Assembly (NCBI GenBank): GCA_948566455.1
Contig: CAOYQO010000013.1
Span: 28,966-92,965, forward strand
Direction of reading: 5' to 3'
Length of the DNA stretch: 64,000 nucleotides
Origin: an uncultured Phocaeicola sp.
GTDB taxonomy: Bacteria; Bacteroidota; Bacteroidia; Bacteroidales; Bacteroidaceae
Of the stretch, positions 35,820 through 43,173 are shown piece after piece. Below the pieces are notes generated by a model. That model did no database searches, had not been told where the DNA came from, and worked only from the letters and a program-made list of their open reading frames with translations. Numbering within the stretch: the first letter of the stretch is position 1; every line of letters begins with the position of its first letter. Both the position numbers and the translations under genes were made by a program.

Positions 35820-36929
35820 TCATTTTACTACTAATTCAAGAACACGTAGTATGTCTTCATCTTTAAGCTGATGGTGCATTGGGAGGCATATCACTTCATT
35901 AGCCATCCTTGTTGCAACAGGCAAATTTTCCGGAGAAGCACTTGGCAAACTACGATATGTGCTAAAGGAACTGATGAGAGGATAGAAATAACGACGGCCT
36001 AATACATTAGACGCCTTCATGCGGAAATAAAGTTCATCACGCATCTCACCGTACTTTTTAGCATTGATAAATATTGGAAAATATGAATAATTATGCTTTA
36101 CTCCAGGCATATCGTCCCAAAATGTAACACCTTCTACATTACAGAGAGCCTCACGATATTTTATTGCAACCTGATGGCGAGCCTCTATACATTCATCTAC
36201 ATGCTTAAGGTTGATTAGACCGATTGCAGAACGAACTTCATCCATCTTGCTGTTGATACCAGGAGCAATAACTGTAGTTTCATCAGATATTCCGAAGTTC
36301 TTGAGGTAGTCGATACGCTTCTTTGTGGCCTCATCATGGCATATAAGAGCTCCCCCCTCCACAGTATTGAAAACCTTGGTAGCATGGAAACTTAGTGTTG
36401 CCATATCTCCTTCTGCACATGGGCTAACTCCATTCACCTTTACCCCAAACGCATGAGCAGCATCATAGATAACCTTGAGACCGTACTTGTCGGCAATGGT
36501 CTGAATGGCCTCCATATCACAGGGCTTACCATAGACAGGCACAGGCATGATAGCAGTGGTTTTTGGAGTGATAGCTGCTTCAATCTTATTAGGGTCAATA
36601 CAACCAGTCTCGGGCAATACGTCCACAAACACGGGTTTGCAACCATTCCACCAAATAGCATGAGTAGTAGCAACGAAGCTATAAGGCGTGGTAATAACCT
36701 CACCTGTAATACGCATGGCCTGCAATGCAGTGATTAATGGCAGTGTACCATTAGTAAAAAGTGAGATGAAAGGCACACAGAGATATTCAGCAAGCGCCTT
36801 CTCCAATTCTTGATGAAACTGTCCACCATTTGTAATCCACTTGGCATCCCAAATTTTCTTGAGATACTCATTGAGTTCACCAAGGTCAGGTAGCACCGGA
36901 CTGGTGACAGTGATAAGTGATTTATCCAT
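35820..36929 (-). CDS. DegT/DnrJ/EryC1-family aminotransferase
   Basis: 369 residues, PLP-dependent. Lysine in SFHATKVFNT (K185), aspartate in YDAAHAFG (D156), and the Thr/Ser-rich phosphate-binding FTNGTLPLITAL. It transfers an amino group to a keto sugar. It is distinct from the terminal PglE-like enzyme of the same locus, so two amino sugars are probable. It is first of the aminotransferase/RraA/ATP-grasp/glycosyltransferase block, behind a 1-kb gap of decayed sequence. The specific sugar is unknown. Confidence 0.88.
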   Translation of the reverse strand: MDKSLITVTSPVLPDLGELNEYLKKIWDAKWITNGGQFHQELEKALAEYLCVPFISLFTNGTLPLITALQAMRITGEVITTPYSFVATTHAIWWNGCKPVFVDVLPETGCIDPNKIEAAITPKTTAIMPVPVYGKPCDMEAIQTIADKYGLKVIYDAAHAFGVKVNGVSPCAEGDMATLSFHATKVFNTVEGGALICHDEATKKRIDYLKNFGISDETTVIAPGINSKMDEVRSAIGLINLKHVDECIEARHQVAIKYREALCNVEGVTFWDDMPGVKHNYSYFPIFINAKKYGEMRDELYFRMKASNVLGRRYFYPLISSFSTYRSLPSASPENLPVATRMANEVICLPMHHQLKDEDILRVLELVVK

Positions 36930-37978
36930 TGTATTATTTGTAAGCAGTTATTTTAGATTCTTAATAAGTTTAAAATACATAAAGTATAATATCATGCTAC
37001 TTTGATTTATTGCCAATTGTCATGTCCGAATATGGTAGTATCAAAAGGAAAGGAATTTTAATCTAGATTCTTTAGTTACTTTGCGAATTCAAGTAGTTTT
37101 TCTTCATTTCCAAAGTTAAAATGGTTAAGTCCTTAGAGGTTTGACATAGAAACTCCAATTTATCTACCAATCCCTTCAGATTTGCATATTTTATTTTTCT
37201 TGATAAATACAAATATCATTACTCATACAAAAATCCACTAAAATATAGACTTCTGTGGAAGAAGCAGCTGTTTTTTCTCTATCTTATCAGTTGGAAATTT
37301 TTCTACGAAGGGGAAAACACCAGAAACTTGAACAGAAAGTAGTTTATCACGGTACCCCTTATACTATTTGACCAACTGATTACAAGGAAACTTTACTAGA
37401 ATCATAGAAACTCAAAATAGAGATTCCAGTAGAAACTACTTCGATCTTGCAATGAAACAGGTGTTCAAAGTCATTATAACTGTACATCTTATTAGGAGTT
37501 TAATTCACCTCTACAAAGGTTAACTTTATTAAGCAATAAACAATACATAATTGAATGCTAACACATCAAAATGCCATCAGCGACAAAGTACAGAGTTTAG
37601 TAACTGCTGTGATAGAAAATATTCAAACCAAGTAATACTCTTTCTTCACTCCAAAAGCGCTTAAAACTCTCCACCCTCATCAATGAATCAAATCCTTTCA
37701 CCAAAACATCATAATATGCCACTATAGCACACTTGTAGTCTTTTGGAAAAAGCAATGGAAATATACATGTATCTCATAAGCCACATGTTAAAGTTGATAA
37801 ATTTTGTTAACCAAAAGATTTGAACCTACAGAAGGTATCACATTTTATCCTTTAAACCAGTACTTCCGACACGAACACAAATAATCACAGTGATTAATTT
37901 ACATAAAATATAAATTATTTGATCATAAAATGGGACAATATAATTACTCGATCACTGCGCAACTTAAAAAAACAGATA
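36930..37978 (-). pseudogene. 1-kb gap with frameshifted coding remnants
   Basis: No intact gene. On the minus strand three blocks stay open in different frames. About 37775-37597 includes CAIVAYYDVLVKGFDSLMRV and SFKRFWSEERVLLGL. About 37499-37380 includes TPNKMYSYNDFEHLFHCKIE and STGISILSFYDSS. About 37350-37240 includes YRDKLLSVQVSGVFPFVEKF and ends LLLPQKSIF before a stop. Their protein-like composition and shared direction suggest one gene broken by several frameshifts and stops, lost between the CMP-sugar synthetase and the aminotransferase. I do not recognise the family. The rest of the gap (36930-37240 and 37800-37978) shows nothing I can name. Confidence 0.45.
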
Positions 37979-38659
37979 TTACTCCAATATTCCTTTCTTC
38001 TCTATTTCCAACTTTTTATACAGCTGTTCAGCAATATAAAAATCAAGAGGAGTGTCAATATCAATAGCCTCAATATCAGTTGTCAACACAAATTGAGGTT
38101 TTTTACCTATGATATTCGAGTTCTTTATGAGATCTTCTTTGCGAACTACTGTGACCCCAAAATTCAATGCTACCACATCTGGGAGATTTTGCGAATTAGG
38201 GGCATTCGCTGTGTCATAATTCAAAGGTTTGCCATCCAGCCATAGGAACTCCTTCATGGATGACACAGTGGCGAGACAATCAAACCCCGAAGTAGAAAGG
38301 AATTGATTAATACACTGTGATACAGTTTCAGATTTAACAAAAGGGGAAGTACAAGGACAATAAACAAAGATGTCTGTATCTGTTACTTCGCCCAAGTGAC
38401 GAAAGAATTCACTTCCTGAACATTGAGAAGAGGCGTAATACTCTTCACGACGATGAGTTTTCACCCTAGGATAATTTTTATTAATAATATCAATTGCTAA
38501 ATCCGAATTGGTATTAACCACAATAGATGTCAATTCAGGAACTTGCAATAAAGTTTTTACTTTCAGTTCCATCAAATTTGTATCCGCAAAAGAGCGTAAA
38601 TTTTTGTCTCGCACTCGTTGCGAACCTGTGCGAATAGGAATAACCGCTGTAATTTTCAT
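37979..38659 (-). CDS. Acylneuraminate cytidylyltransferase-family CMP-sugar synthetase
   Basis: 226 residues. The P-loop-like CTP motif PIRTGSQRVRDKNLRSF (8-24) is that of NeuA/KdsB-type enzymes; DIFVYCPCTSPFVKSETV contains the sugar-contact region and TDIEAIDIDTPLDF the C-terminal metal motif. It activates a sialic-acid-like or other ulosonic acid as CMP-sugar. No NeuB-type synthase is present in the locus, so the acid must come from elsewhere or from the RraA-like aldolase route. It is the first biosynthetic gene after upxZ. Confidence 0.85.
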   Translation of the reverse strand: MKITAVIPIRTGSQRVRDKNLRSFADTNLMELKVKTLLQVPELTSIVVNTNSDLAIDIINKNYPRVKTHRREEYYASSQCSGSEFFRHLGEVTDTDIFVYCPCTSPFVKSETVSQCINQFLSTSGFDCLATVSSMKEFLWLDGKPLNYDTANAPNSQNLPDVVALNFGVTVVRKEDLIKNSNIIGKKPQFVLTTDIEAIDIDTPLDFYIAEQLYKKLEIEKKGILE

Positions 38660-38751
38660 AAGCTTATTGAATTAAGATTTATATCTATTTAAACCGATTG
38701 ATAATTAACATAAGCCAATTACCAGTACATCAATCCATGATCAATACCTTC

Positions 38752-39240
38752 TTATTCTTCCATTTCTTCCCACGGATAAGGATTTTCCACTACATTCCGG
38801 AACTCTTCGATGGCTTCCTGCTGTTCAGAAGTGAGTGATACTCCATCCCAAGAGGCAATGATTTTGCGAGACTCATCCGCCAACGGCTCATCGTAAACCT
38901 CACCATAGCAGGCGGTAAGCAGACGAAGCTTCAACAACGAAGCAGGAAGCGCATCAAGAATGTTCCAGCAACGGTTCAGAACCTCTTGGACATGTTCCTG
39001 CTTTTCACCATGGTCGATGAATGAGGCTGTGTAACCCATCAAAAGGGCAAGACAGACATTCGCCTGTTCTTCGACCGTAGAATCTTTGGTATCGGAATTA
39101 TACAAAGTCGTGGTCAAGCGGTAAACTTCACCATTACGACGGGAAAGGTCATCGCTATAAATAGGACTCCCGTCTATACCTAAATACATCAGATCGTGCG
39201 CAGCACGCTGAAGAGTGATTGCTTCTTCGGAAAGAGACAT
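38752..39240 (-). CDS. UpxZ-family transcription anti-terminator antagonist
   Basis: 162 residues, acidic and helical, starting MSLSEEAITLQRAAHDLMYLG and ending PYPWEEMEE. This is the usual second gene of Bacteroides capsule loci. In B. fragilis, UpxZ proteins inhibit the UpxY proteins of other capsule loci, so that mainly one capsule is made. It lies 66 bp downstream of upxY. Location and family character both support the call. Confidence 0.87.
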   Translation of the reverse strand: MSLSEEAITLQRAAHDLMYLGIDGSPIYSDDLSRRNGEVYRLTTTLYNSDTKDSTVEEQANVCLALLMGYTASFIDHGEKQEHVQEVLNRCWNILDALPASLLKLRLLTACYGEVYDEPLADESRKIIASWDGVSLTSEQQEAIEEFRNVVENPYPWEEMEE

Positions 39241-39306
39241 AACTATTTATGATTTCAAATTTATAATTTCAGGTTTATAATTCTTCGGGGCAAATGGAAC
39301 CAGCAA

Positions 39307-39843
39307 TTATTCAACTATTTCAATAAGATCTGGATGAACAGTGGCCAAAGCAACAGCAATAACCCCTTGTATTTCGATAACCACACGGCGATCACGTGCA
39401 CCTTTCACTTTCAAGAAAAGCCCCTCCTGCCCTTCAAAATCACCACCAATAATGCGGACTCTGGTACCTTTGGACAAATTCAGTTCATCGGGTTGGAAGT
39501 ATAAGAGATGGTCGTTGTAGGTACCGGTAACAGCAATGAAACGCTGCATATCGTTGTCTGGGATAATTATTTTCTGCCCACTACGAGTATCAGTTATATA
39601 TTGCAAGTAATTGATCTGTGATTTAACACGCTTCACTTCAGAAGGACAGGCATGAACAAAAACCAGATTGTGGATGACGGGCATCAAAACACGAACTTTC
39701 TTACCTTTCTTTACACTTATCTTATATTGCATCGGAATAAAGCAACTCAACTTTTCTTTTTCAAGTAGTCGCATAGCATCCAACTCCCTACGATAAGTAG
39801 CACGCATGGCATACCATATTTCGCTCTCTTTCTCCACTTCCAT
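39307..39843 (-). CDS. UpxY-family NusG-like transcription antiterminator
   Basis: 178 residues. NusG N-terminal domain at about 8-115 (WYAMRATYRRELDAMRLLEK; FVHACPSEVKRVKSQINYLQ) and KOW domain at about 125-160 (LSKGTRVRIIGGDFEGQEG). In B. fragilis each UpxY acts on its own locus, loading at the leader and preventing early termination of the long capsule operon. It is the first gene after the invertible promoter and about 213 nt of leader. Confidence 0.93.
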   Translation of the reverse strand: MEVEKESEIWYAMRATYRRELDAMRLLEKEKLSCFIPMQYKISVKKGKKVRVLMPVIHNLVFVHACPSEVKRVKSQINYLQYITDTRSGQKIIIPDNDMQRFIAVTGTYNDHLLYFQPDELNLSKGTRVRIIGGDFEGQEGLFLKVKGARDRRVVIEIQGVIAVALATVHPDLIEIVE

Positions 39844-40056
39844 TTTATGATTATTTCAGAAAAGGGTGTTCTCCCGGGGCTTTGAATCCCTTGCATACAC
39901 TTGAAATTCAATCATTTGCGAACGCTTTATGTAGAATATAGCAAGCTTTGCGTCCTTCTTGCCAACAGATTTTCTGCAGTAGTTCATTACCTTACAGGTA
40001 AAAAGCTATAAACGAACCAGTCACAAATAAAAAGTGTCTTTTAGACGTTCGTTTAA
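39844..40056 (-). promoter_or_regulatory. Untranslated leader of the capsule operon (UpxY action region)
   Basis: Between the inferred transcription start (about 40056) and the upxY ATG there are about 213 nt with no gene. Near the 3' end, minus-strand AAGGG...CCCTT and the GGGAGAACACCC segment can pair, giving one possible hairpin just before the ATG. In B. fragilis the capsule leaders are where transcripts end prematurely unless UpxY is present. Function here is by analogy. Confidence 0.55.
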
Positions 40057-40255
40057 TAGACGCAAAGATAGAGGTGTTTTTGGAAACGACAAAATGTTTG
40101 ATAAAAAATCTTCTTGTGATTACTTCTTTTATATGCTAATATTCTGATTATGAGCAATAAAATGGGACTAAAAAAATCAGTTAACATCTATTCATTTTAT
40201 TATTTTCTTCATCTCCCACTTTTAAAAATAATTGACGTCTATTAAACGAACGTTT
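40043..40255. promoter_or_regulatory. Invertible capsule promoter flanked by 20-bp inverted repeats
   Basis: Left arm 40043-40062 reads ARACGTTCGTTTAATAGACG with R = G; the right arm 40236-40255 is its reverse complement with R = A, so 19 of 20 bases match. The arms carry ARACGTTCGT, the core of the invertible capsule-promoter repeats recombined by the Mpi serine recombinase in B. fragilis. The 173 bp between them hold the promoter at 40063-40093. No recombinase gene is in the window, so it must act from elsewhere. Confidence 0.93.
40063..40093 (-). promoter_or_regulatory. Capsule promoter, ON orientation (-33/-7)
   Basis: On the minus strand TTTG (40093-40090) is followed after exactly 19 nt by TATCTTTG (40070-40063), a full match to the Bacteroides consensus TTTG-N19-TAnnTTTG. 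It abuts the left inverted repeat and points toward upxY, so the operon is ON in this assembly. The right arm has no such box beside it. Confidence 0.9.
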
Positions 40256-40372
40256 TTTTAAACACCTTCAAAAACGAAGTTACCAATCTAATTTACAGCT
40301 ATTTGAATCCAACAAAAAATTACATTCTTTTCACTTTCCTTCTCTCCATTATCATATCTGAACTTTATTTTC

Positions 40373-40380
40373 TACTTTTG
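40373..40380 (+). promoter_or_regulatory. -7 box upstream of the frameshifted gene
   Basis: TACTTTTG (TAnnTTTG), 53 bp before the ATG at 40434. No good TTTG is seen at -33. It would drive the plus-strand accessory genes independently of the invertible promoter. Confidence 0.45.
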
Positions 40381-40433
40381 CGACATTTTTAACTGTAAAT
40401 ATCAGTTAAATCCATAATTAAAATTTATGCAAT

Positions 40434-40842
40434 ATGAAAGATTTAAAAAAAAGAGAATCAGAATGAATCTGACACAAAGAAAAGGTCACATCAAGTTGTA
40501 AATCAGAGCACAAGCAGTAGTAGAACAGTAAGCAGAATTAGTATAGTCGACGAAAATTTACTGGCTGAACGGTATTATGCAGGTACAAAAACCCACATGT
40601 ATGTAGGAGTTCTAAGAAGTTTCAAATTAGGCTATTTCAGAGGTCTAAATATTAACACCATAAGCGCTTTGGGAATGCATTTATACGAATCGGGTGATGG
40701 TTTAAAACACGAAAAAGGAGAAGATACTTTATTGGAACTAAGCAGTTTAATGACAGAACTAAGAAAGATATGGGCAGTGATACAAAAGGAAGATACGGAA
40801 CATATAGACCCCTATGGATATGATGTAAGGATAAATCATTGA
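40434..40842 (+). pseudogene. Hypothetical accessory gene, apparently frameshifted in an A8 run
   Basis: The clear open part is 40597-40842 (81 codons from ATG: MYVGVLRSFKLGYFRGL to DPYGYDVRINH). The same frame stays open upstream to 40447, giving ENQNESDTKKRS then QSTSSSRTVSRISIVDENLL and AERYYAGTKTH, a normal-looking N-terminal part without a start. An ATG at 40434 (MKDLKK) enters it only if one A is removed from the run of eight A at 40445-40452; the corrected protein would be 135 residues. A shorter protein from 40597 is possible. Family not recognised. It precedes the SH3-like and DUF4373-like genes on the same strand. Confidence 0.55.
40597..40842 (+). CDS. Hypothetical protein (intact open part of the preceding entry)
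   Basis: 81 codons beginning MYVGVLRSFKLGYFRGLNIN, with a helical, charged second half (LLELSSLMTELRKIWAVIQK). It is listed separately because it is the only part with its own ATG and no interruption. No signal peptide or membrane helix. Function unknown; its position in front of the SH3-like and DUF4373-like genes, next to a capsule promoter, recurs as a context in Bacteroides to my knowledge but explains nothing about its role. Confidence 0.5.
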   Translation: MYVGVLRSFKLGYFRGLNINTISALGMHLYESGDGLKHEKGEDTLLELSSLMTELRKIWAVIQKEDTEHIDPYGYDVRINH

Positions 40843-40895
40843 TAGTTTACTCCAAAGAAAGGGCATAACTTTGCCCCGTCAACCTGACAGTGGAA

Positions 40896-40970
40896 GGGCT
40901 ACACCCTTTCACCCGGATGGTGTAGCCCTAAGCATAAAAGGGTGTAGCTATCCGGAGCAAAAGGTGTAGC
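40896..40970. repeat. GGTGTAGCC repeat cluster with hairpin
   Basis: GGGCTACACC (40896-40905) pairs with GGTGTAGCCC (40919-40928). Two more direct copies, GGTGTAGC at 40941-40948 and 40963-40970, follow. It lies between two plus-strand genes and could be a terminator/attenuator-like structure or a small repeat family. No T-run follows the hairpin. Confidence 0.65.
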
Positions 40971-41021
40971 CATCACAGTAGGTTGATTATTAACAATTTA
41001 TATTCAACTAAAATTATTAAA

Positions 41022-41384
41022 ATGGAGAAAAAAATGTTGGGTCACCAACCAAATCATGTAACGAAAGAAGAAAGAGTAGAAAATCTATGGAAAAAACTTA
41101 TCAGGCAAGAAACCGATTTATCCGAAGAAACCATTGCATGGATGGCACTACGCATCCGACAGTTGACCGAGTACATGCCATACGGATGTGCGCTGATAGC
41201 CTACAGAAAACAAAATGGCGAATTCTACATGGCAAGAGGAACACTTATTTATTATGAATCCGATTTCCATCGGAAATATGATATTGAGCGCATCAAAAAC
41301 CATGTAGCATACTGGGATATAGAACAGCAAGGATGGAGGACCTTCCAAATTGAAAACTTCCTGGAATGGAGACCGATTGTTTAA
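41022..41384 (+). CDS. SH3 beta-barrel-fold protein (DUF2693-like)
   Basis: 120 residues from the ATG at 41022 (MEKKMLGHQPNHVTKEERVE). The N-terminal half is helical (ETIAWMALRIRQLTEYM). The C-terminal half is a small beta-barrel with GEFYMARGTLIYYESDF, VAYWDIEQQGWRTFQIENFL and a terminal EWRPIV. This fits Bacteroides proteins named SH3 beta-barrel fold (DUF2693-like), often mobile-element or capsule-locus associated. The upstream ATG at 40983 adds 13 residues without support. Function unknown. Confidence 0.6.
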   Translation: MEKKMLGHQPNHVTKEERVENLWKKLIRQETDLSEETIAWMALRIRQLTEYMPYGCALIAYRKQNGEFYMARGTLIYYESDFHRKYDIERIKNHVAYWDIEQQGWRTFQIENFLEWRPIV

Positions 41385-41415
41385 ATGAAGAATGAAAAAT
41401 TAAGAATGAAGAATT

Positions 41416-42117
41416 ATGGATTCATATTTATTACATGATGCCAATGCAGGCAATAACTTTAAAATTATGATGATGATACAAAAAGAAGGAATGAAAGGAT
41501 ATGGCATCTACTGGATGCTGCTTGAATTCCTGAGGTTACAGAACGGATATAAAGCCGATCTGAGGGTACTGCCTATCCTGGCACAAAAGATGAGAGTGAC
41601 AGTGACTACCTCGAAGCGAATTATCTACAATTATAAACTCTTTGAGGTAGACGATACAGCCTTTTCATCGCCCGGTCTTATCCTGCGGATGAGACCACTG
41701 GAAGCCAAGCGCGAAGCGAACAGAGAGGCAGGCAAGCATGGAGGACTGGCTAACCAACAGAAAATCAGAGATGCAAAGGCAAGCAACGCTTTAGCAACAA
41801 ATAAAGAGAATAAAGAAAATAAAACAGACCCCTCTATATCTCCCCAAGGGGAGACAGTGAAGAATGAGGAGATTCTTCTTGTTACTCCAGAGTATGCACT
41901 CAACAGACAGACGCACAACTACGAAGGATTGATAGCAGAATTGGAACGGCAAAAAGTTGCATCCATAAAAGAGAAAAACGCTATTCTAAGACTGACGGAC
42001 TTCGGAAGATTGGGAGGCAAAATTTGGAAAATCATCTATGACATCAACAATTCACCACAGATGAAGGCACGGATTGTTATGCCGGGAAAATATATCTTAA
42101 AGCTACTACAGAACTAG
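41416..42117 (+). CDS. DUF4373 / Lin1244-Lin1753-like domain protein
   Basis: 233 residues. The N-terminal domain (1-90) MDSYLLHDANAGNNFKIMMM...GMKGYGIYWMLLEFLR is the DUF4373 winged-helix-like domain found in phage and plasmid replication proteins. It is followed by a charged linker (EAKREANREAGKHGGLANQQ), a low-complexity Asn/Lys segment, and a helical C-terminus. Genes of this type are standard companions at Bacteroides capsule loci. A replication or DNA-binding role is inferred from the domain only. The gene ends 4 bp before a strong terminator. Confidence 0.82.
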   Translation: MDSYLLHDANAGNNFKIMMMIQKEGMKGYGIYWMLLEFLRLQNGYKADLRVLPILAQKMRVTVTTSKRIIYNYKLFEVDDTAFSSPGLILRMRPLEAKREANREAGKHGGLANQQKIRDAKASNALATNKENKENKTDPSISPQGETVKNEEILLVTPEYALNRQTHNYEGLIAELERQKVASIKEKNAILRLTDFGRLGGKIWKIIYDINNSPQMKARIVMPGKYILKLLQN

Positions 42118-42120
42118 AAA

Positions 42121-42165
42121 ATAGTAAAAAGGTTAGCTCTCCCCCAAGAGCAACCTTTTTACTAT
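42121..42165 (+). terminator. Strong intrinsic terminator after the DUF4373 gene
   Basis: Arms 42121-42140 and 42146-42165 pair over about 19 bp (TAGTAAAAAGGTT with AACCTTTTTACTA, plus GCTCT with AGAGC, one bulge). It ends in a T-run, closing the accessory group before ispE. Confidence 0.88.
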
Positions 42166-42219
42166 TTTCAAATCAATCAAGTTCAAACTGCTTTCTTTTA
42201 TAAACAAAAATATCCAGAT

Positions 42220-42253
42220 TTTGCTTTCTGCTTTAAACAAATTCGTATATTTG
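42220..42253 (+). promoter_or_regulatory. ispE promoter
   Basis: TTTG (42220-42223), 22 nt spacer, then TATATTTG (42246-42253), close to the Bacteroides consensus and 36 bp upstream of the ATG. Confidence 0.65.
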
Positions 42254-42289
42254 CTACATAAATCACTTTGAATATGGATAGAAAACACC

Positions 42290-43120
42290 ATGATAACATT
42301 TCCGAATGCTAAAATAAATCTGGGACTGAACATTGTAGAGAAACGTCCTGATGGATATCATAATCTGGAAACAGTATTCTATCCCGTCCCCGTAGAAGAT
42401 GCGTTAGAAGTCAATATATGGAATGAGAGCACGCAGAAGTTTCGTCTGCATCAGGCGGGATTGGAAATTGCGGGAGAAGCAGAAAATAACTTAGTAGTGA
42501 AAGCTTATAAGCTTTTAGATGAAAGATTCAACCTTCCTCCCGTAGATATTCACCTGTTCAAGCATATTCCTTCCGGTGCGGGATTAGGCGGCGGTTCATC
42601 GGACGCAGCTTATATGCTGAAATTGCTGAATGAGAAGTTCAACCTGAAATTGTCGGATAAGAACTTAGAAGAGTATGCCGCCAGATTAGGAGCGGATTGT
42701 GCCTTTTTCATCCGGAACGCTCCAACCTATGCAGAGGGAATAGGAAACATCTTCTCTCCTATTTCCTTATCCTTAAAAGGATATCAGATTGTTTTAGTAA
42801 AACCGGATATCTTTGTATCCACTCGTGACGCTTTTGCGCAAATAAAGCCTCATCGGCAGGAAATTCCATTGAAAGAAGTCATAAAGCAACCTATAGAGGA
42901 ATGGAAAGAACGAATGGTGAACGATTTCGAAGAAAGCGTATTCCCTCAATTCCCCGCTATCAAAGAGATAAAAGAGAAGCTCTATCAGGAAGGAGCCGTA
43001 TATGCGGCAATGACAGGGTCCGGTTCATCCGTATTCGGATTGTTCAAACCGGAATATAATAAATCTGTTAAAGAAGATTTCGGAGAAAAGACCTTTGTAT
43101 ACCAAGGAGCATTAAAATAA
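42290..43120 (+). CDS. ispE: 4-diphosphocytidyl-2-C-methyl-D-erythritol kinase
   Basis: 276-residue GHMP kinase of the MEP isoprenoid pathway. Motifs: FPNAKINLGLNIVEKRPDGYHNLETVF (N-terminal substrate site, residues 3-29 in pieces), the ATP loop IPSGAGLGGGSSDAA, and the C-terminal AAMTGSGSSVFGLF. It phosphorylates CDP-methylerythritol. It has its own promoter and terminator; the neighbouring operons are unrelated. Confidence 0.96.
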   Translation: MITFPNAKINLGLNIVEKRPDGYHNLETVFYPVPVEDALEVNIWNESTQKFRLHQAGLEIAGEAENNLVVKAYKLLDERFNLPPVDIHLFKHIPSGAGLGGGSSDAAYMLKLLNEKFNLKLSDKNLEEYAARLGADCAFFIRNAPTYAEGIGNIFSPISLSLKGYQIVLVKPDIFVSTRDAFAQIKPHRQEIPLKEVIKQPIEEWKERMVNDFEESVFPQFPAIKEIKEKLYQEGAVYAAMTGSGSSVFGLFKPEYNKSVKEDFGEKTFVYQGALK

Positions 43121-43125
43121 ATAAA

Positions 43126-43155
43126 GGGACTCTTCACAACAGCATGGAGAGTCCC
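43126..43155. terminator. Terminator between ispE and the polysaccharide-utilisation operon
   Basis: GGGACTCT (43126-43133) pairs with AGAGTCCC (43148-43155). It sits between convergent ends (ispE plus, esterase minus at 43174); A-rich before and TATTCTT after it suggest use in both directions. Confidence 0.7.
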
Positions 43156-43173
43156 CCTATTCTTAATAACTTT

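Noticed and set aside
36930..37978. Insertion sequence remnant
   Set aside because: No terminal inverted repeats, target duplication or transposase motif (DDE) could be seen; coding remnants fit a lost capsule gene equally well.
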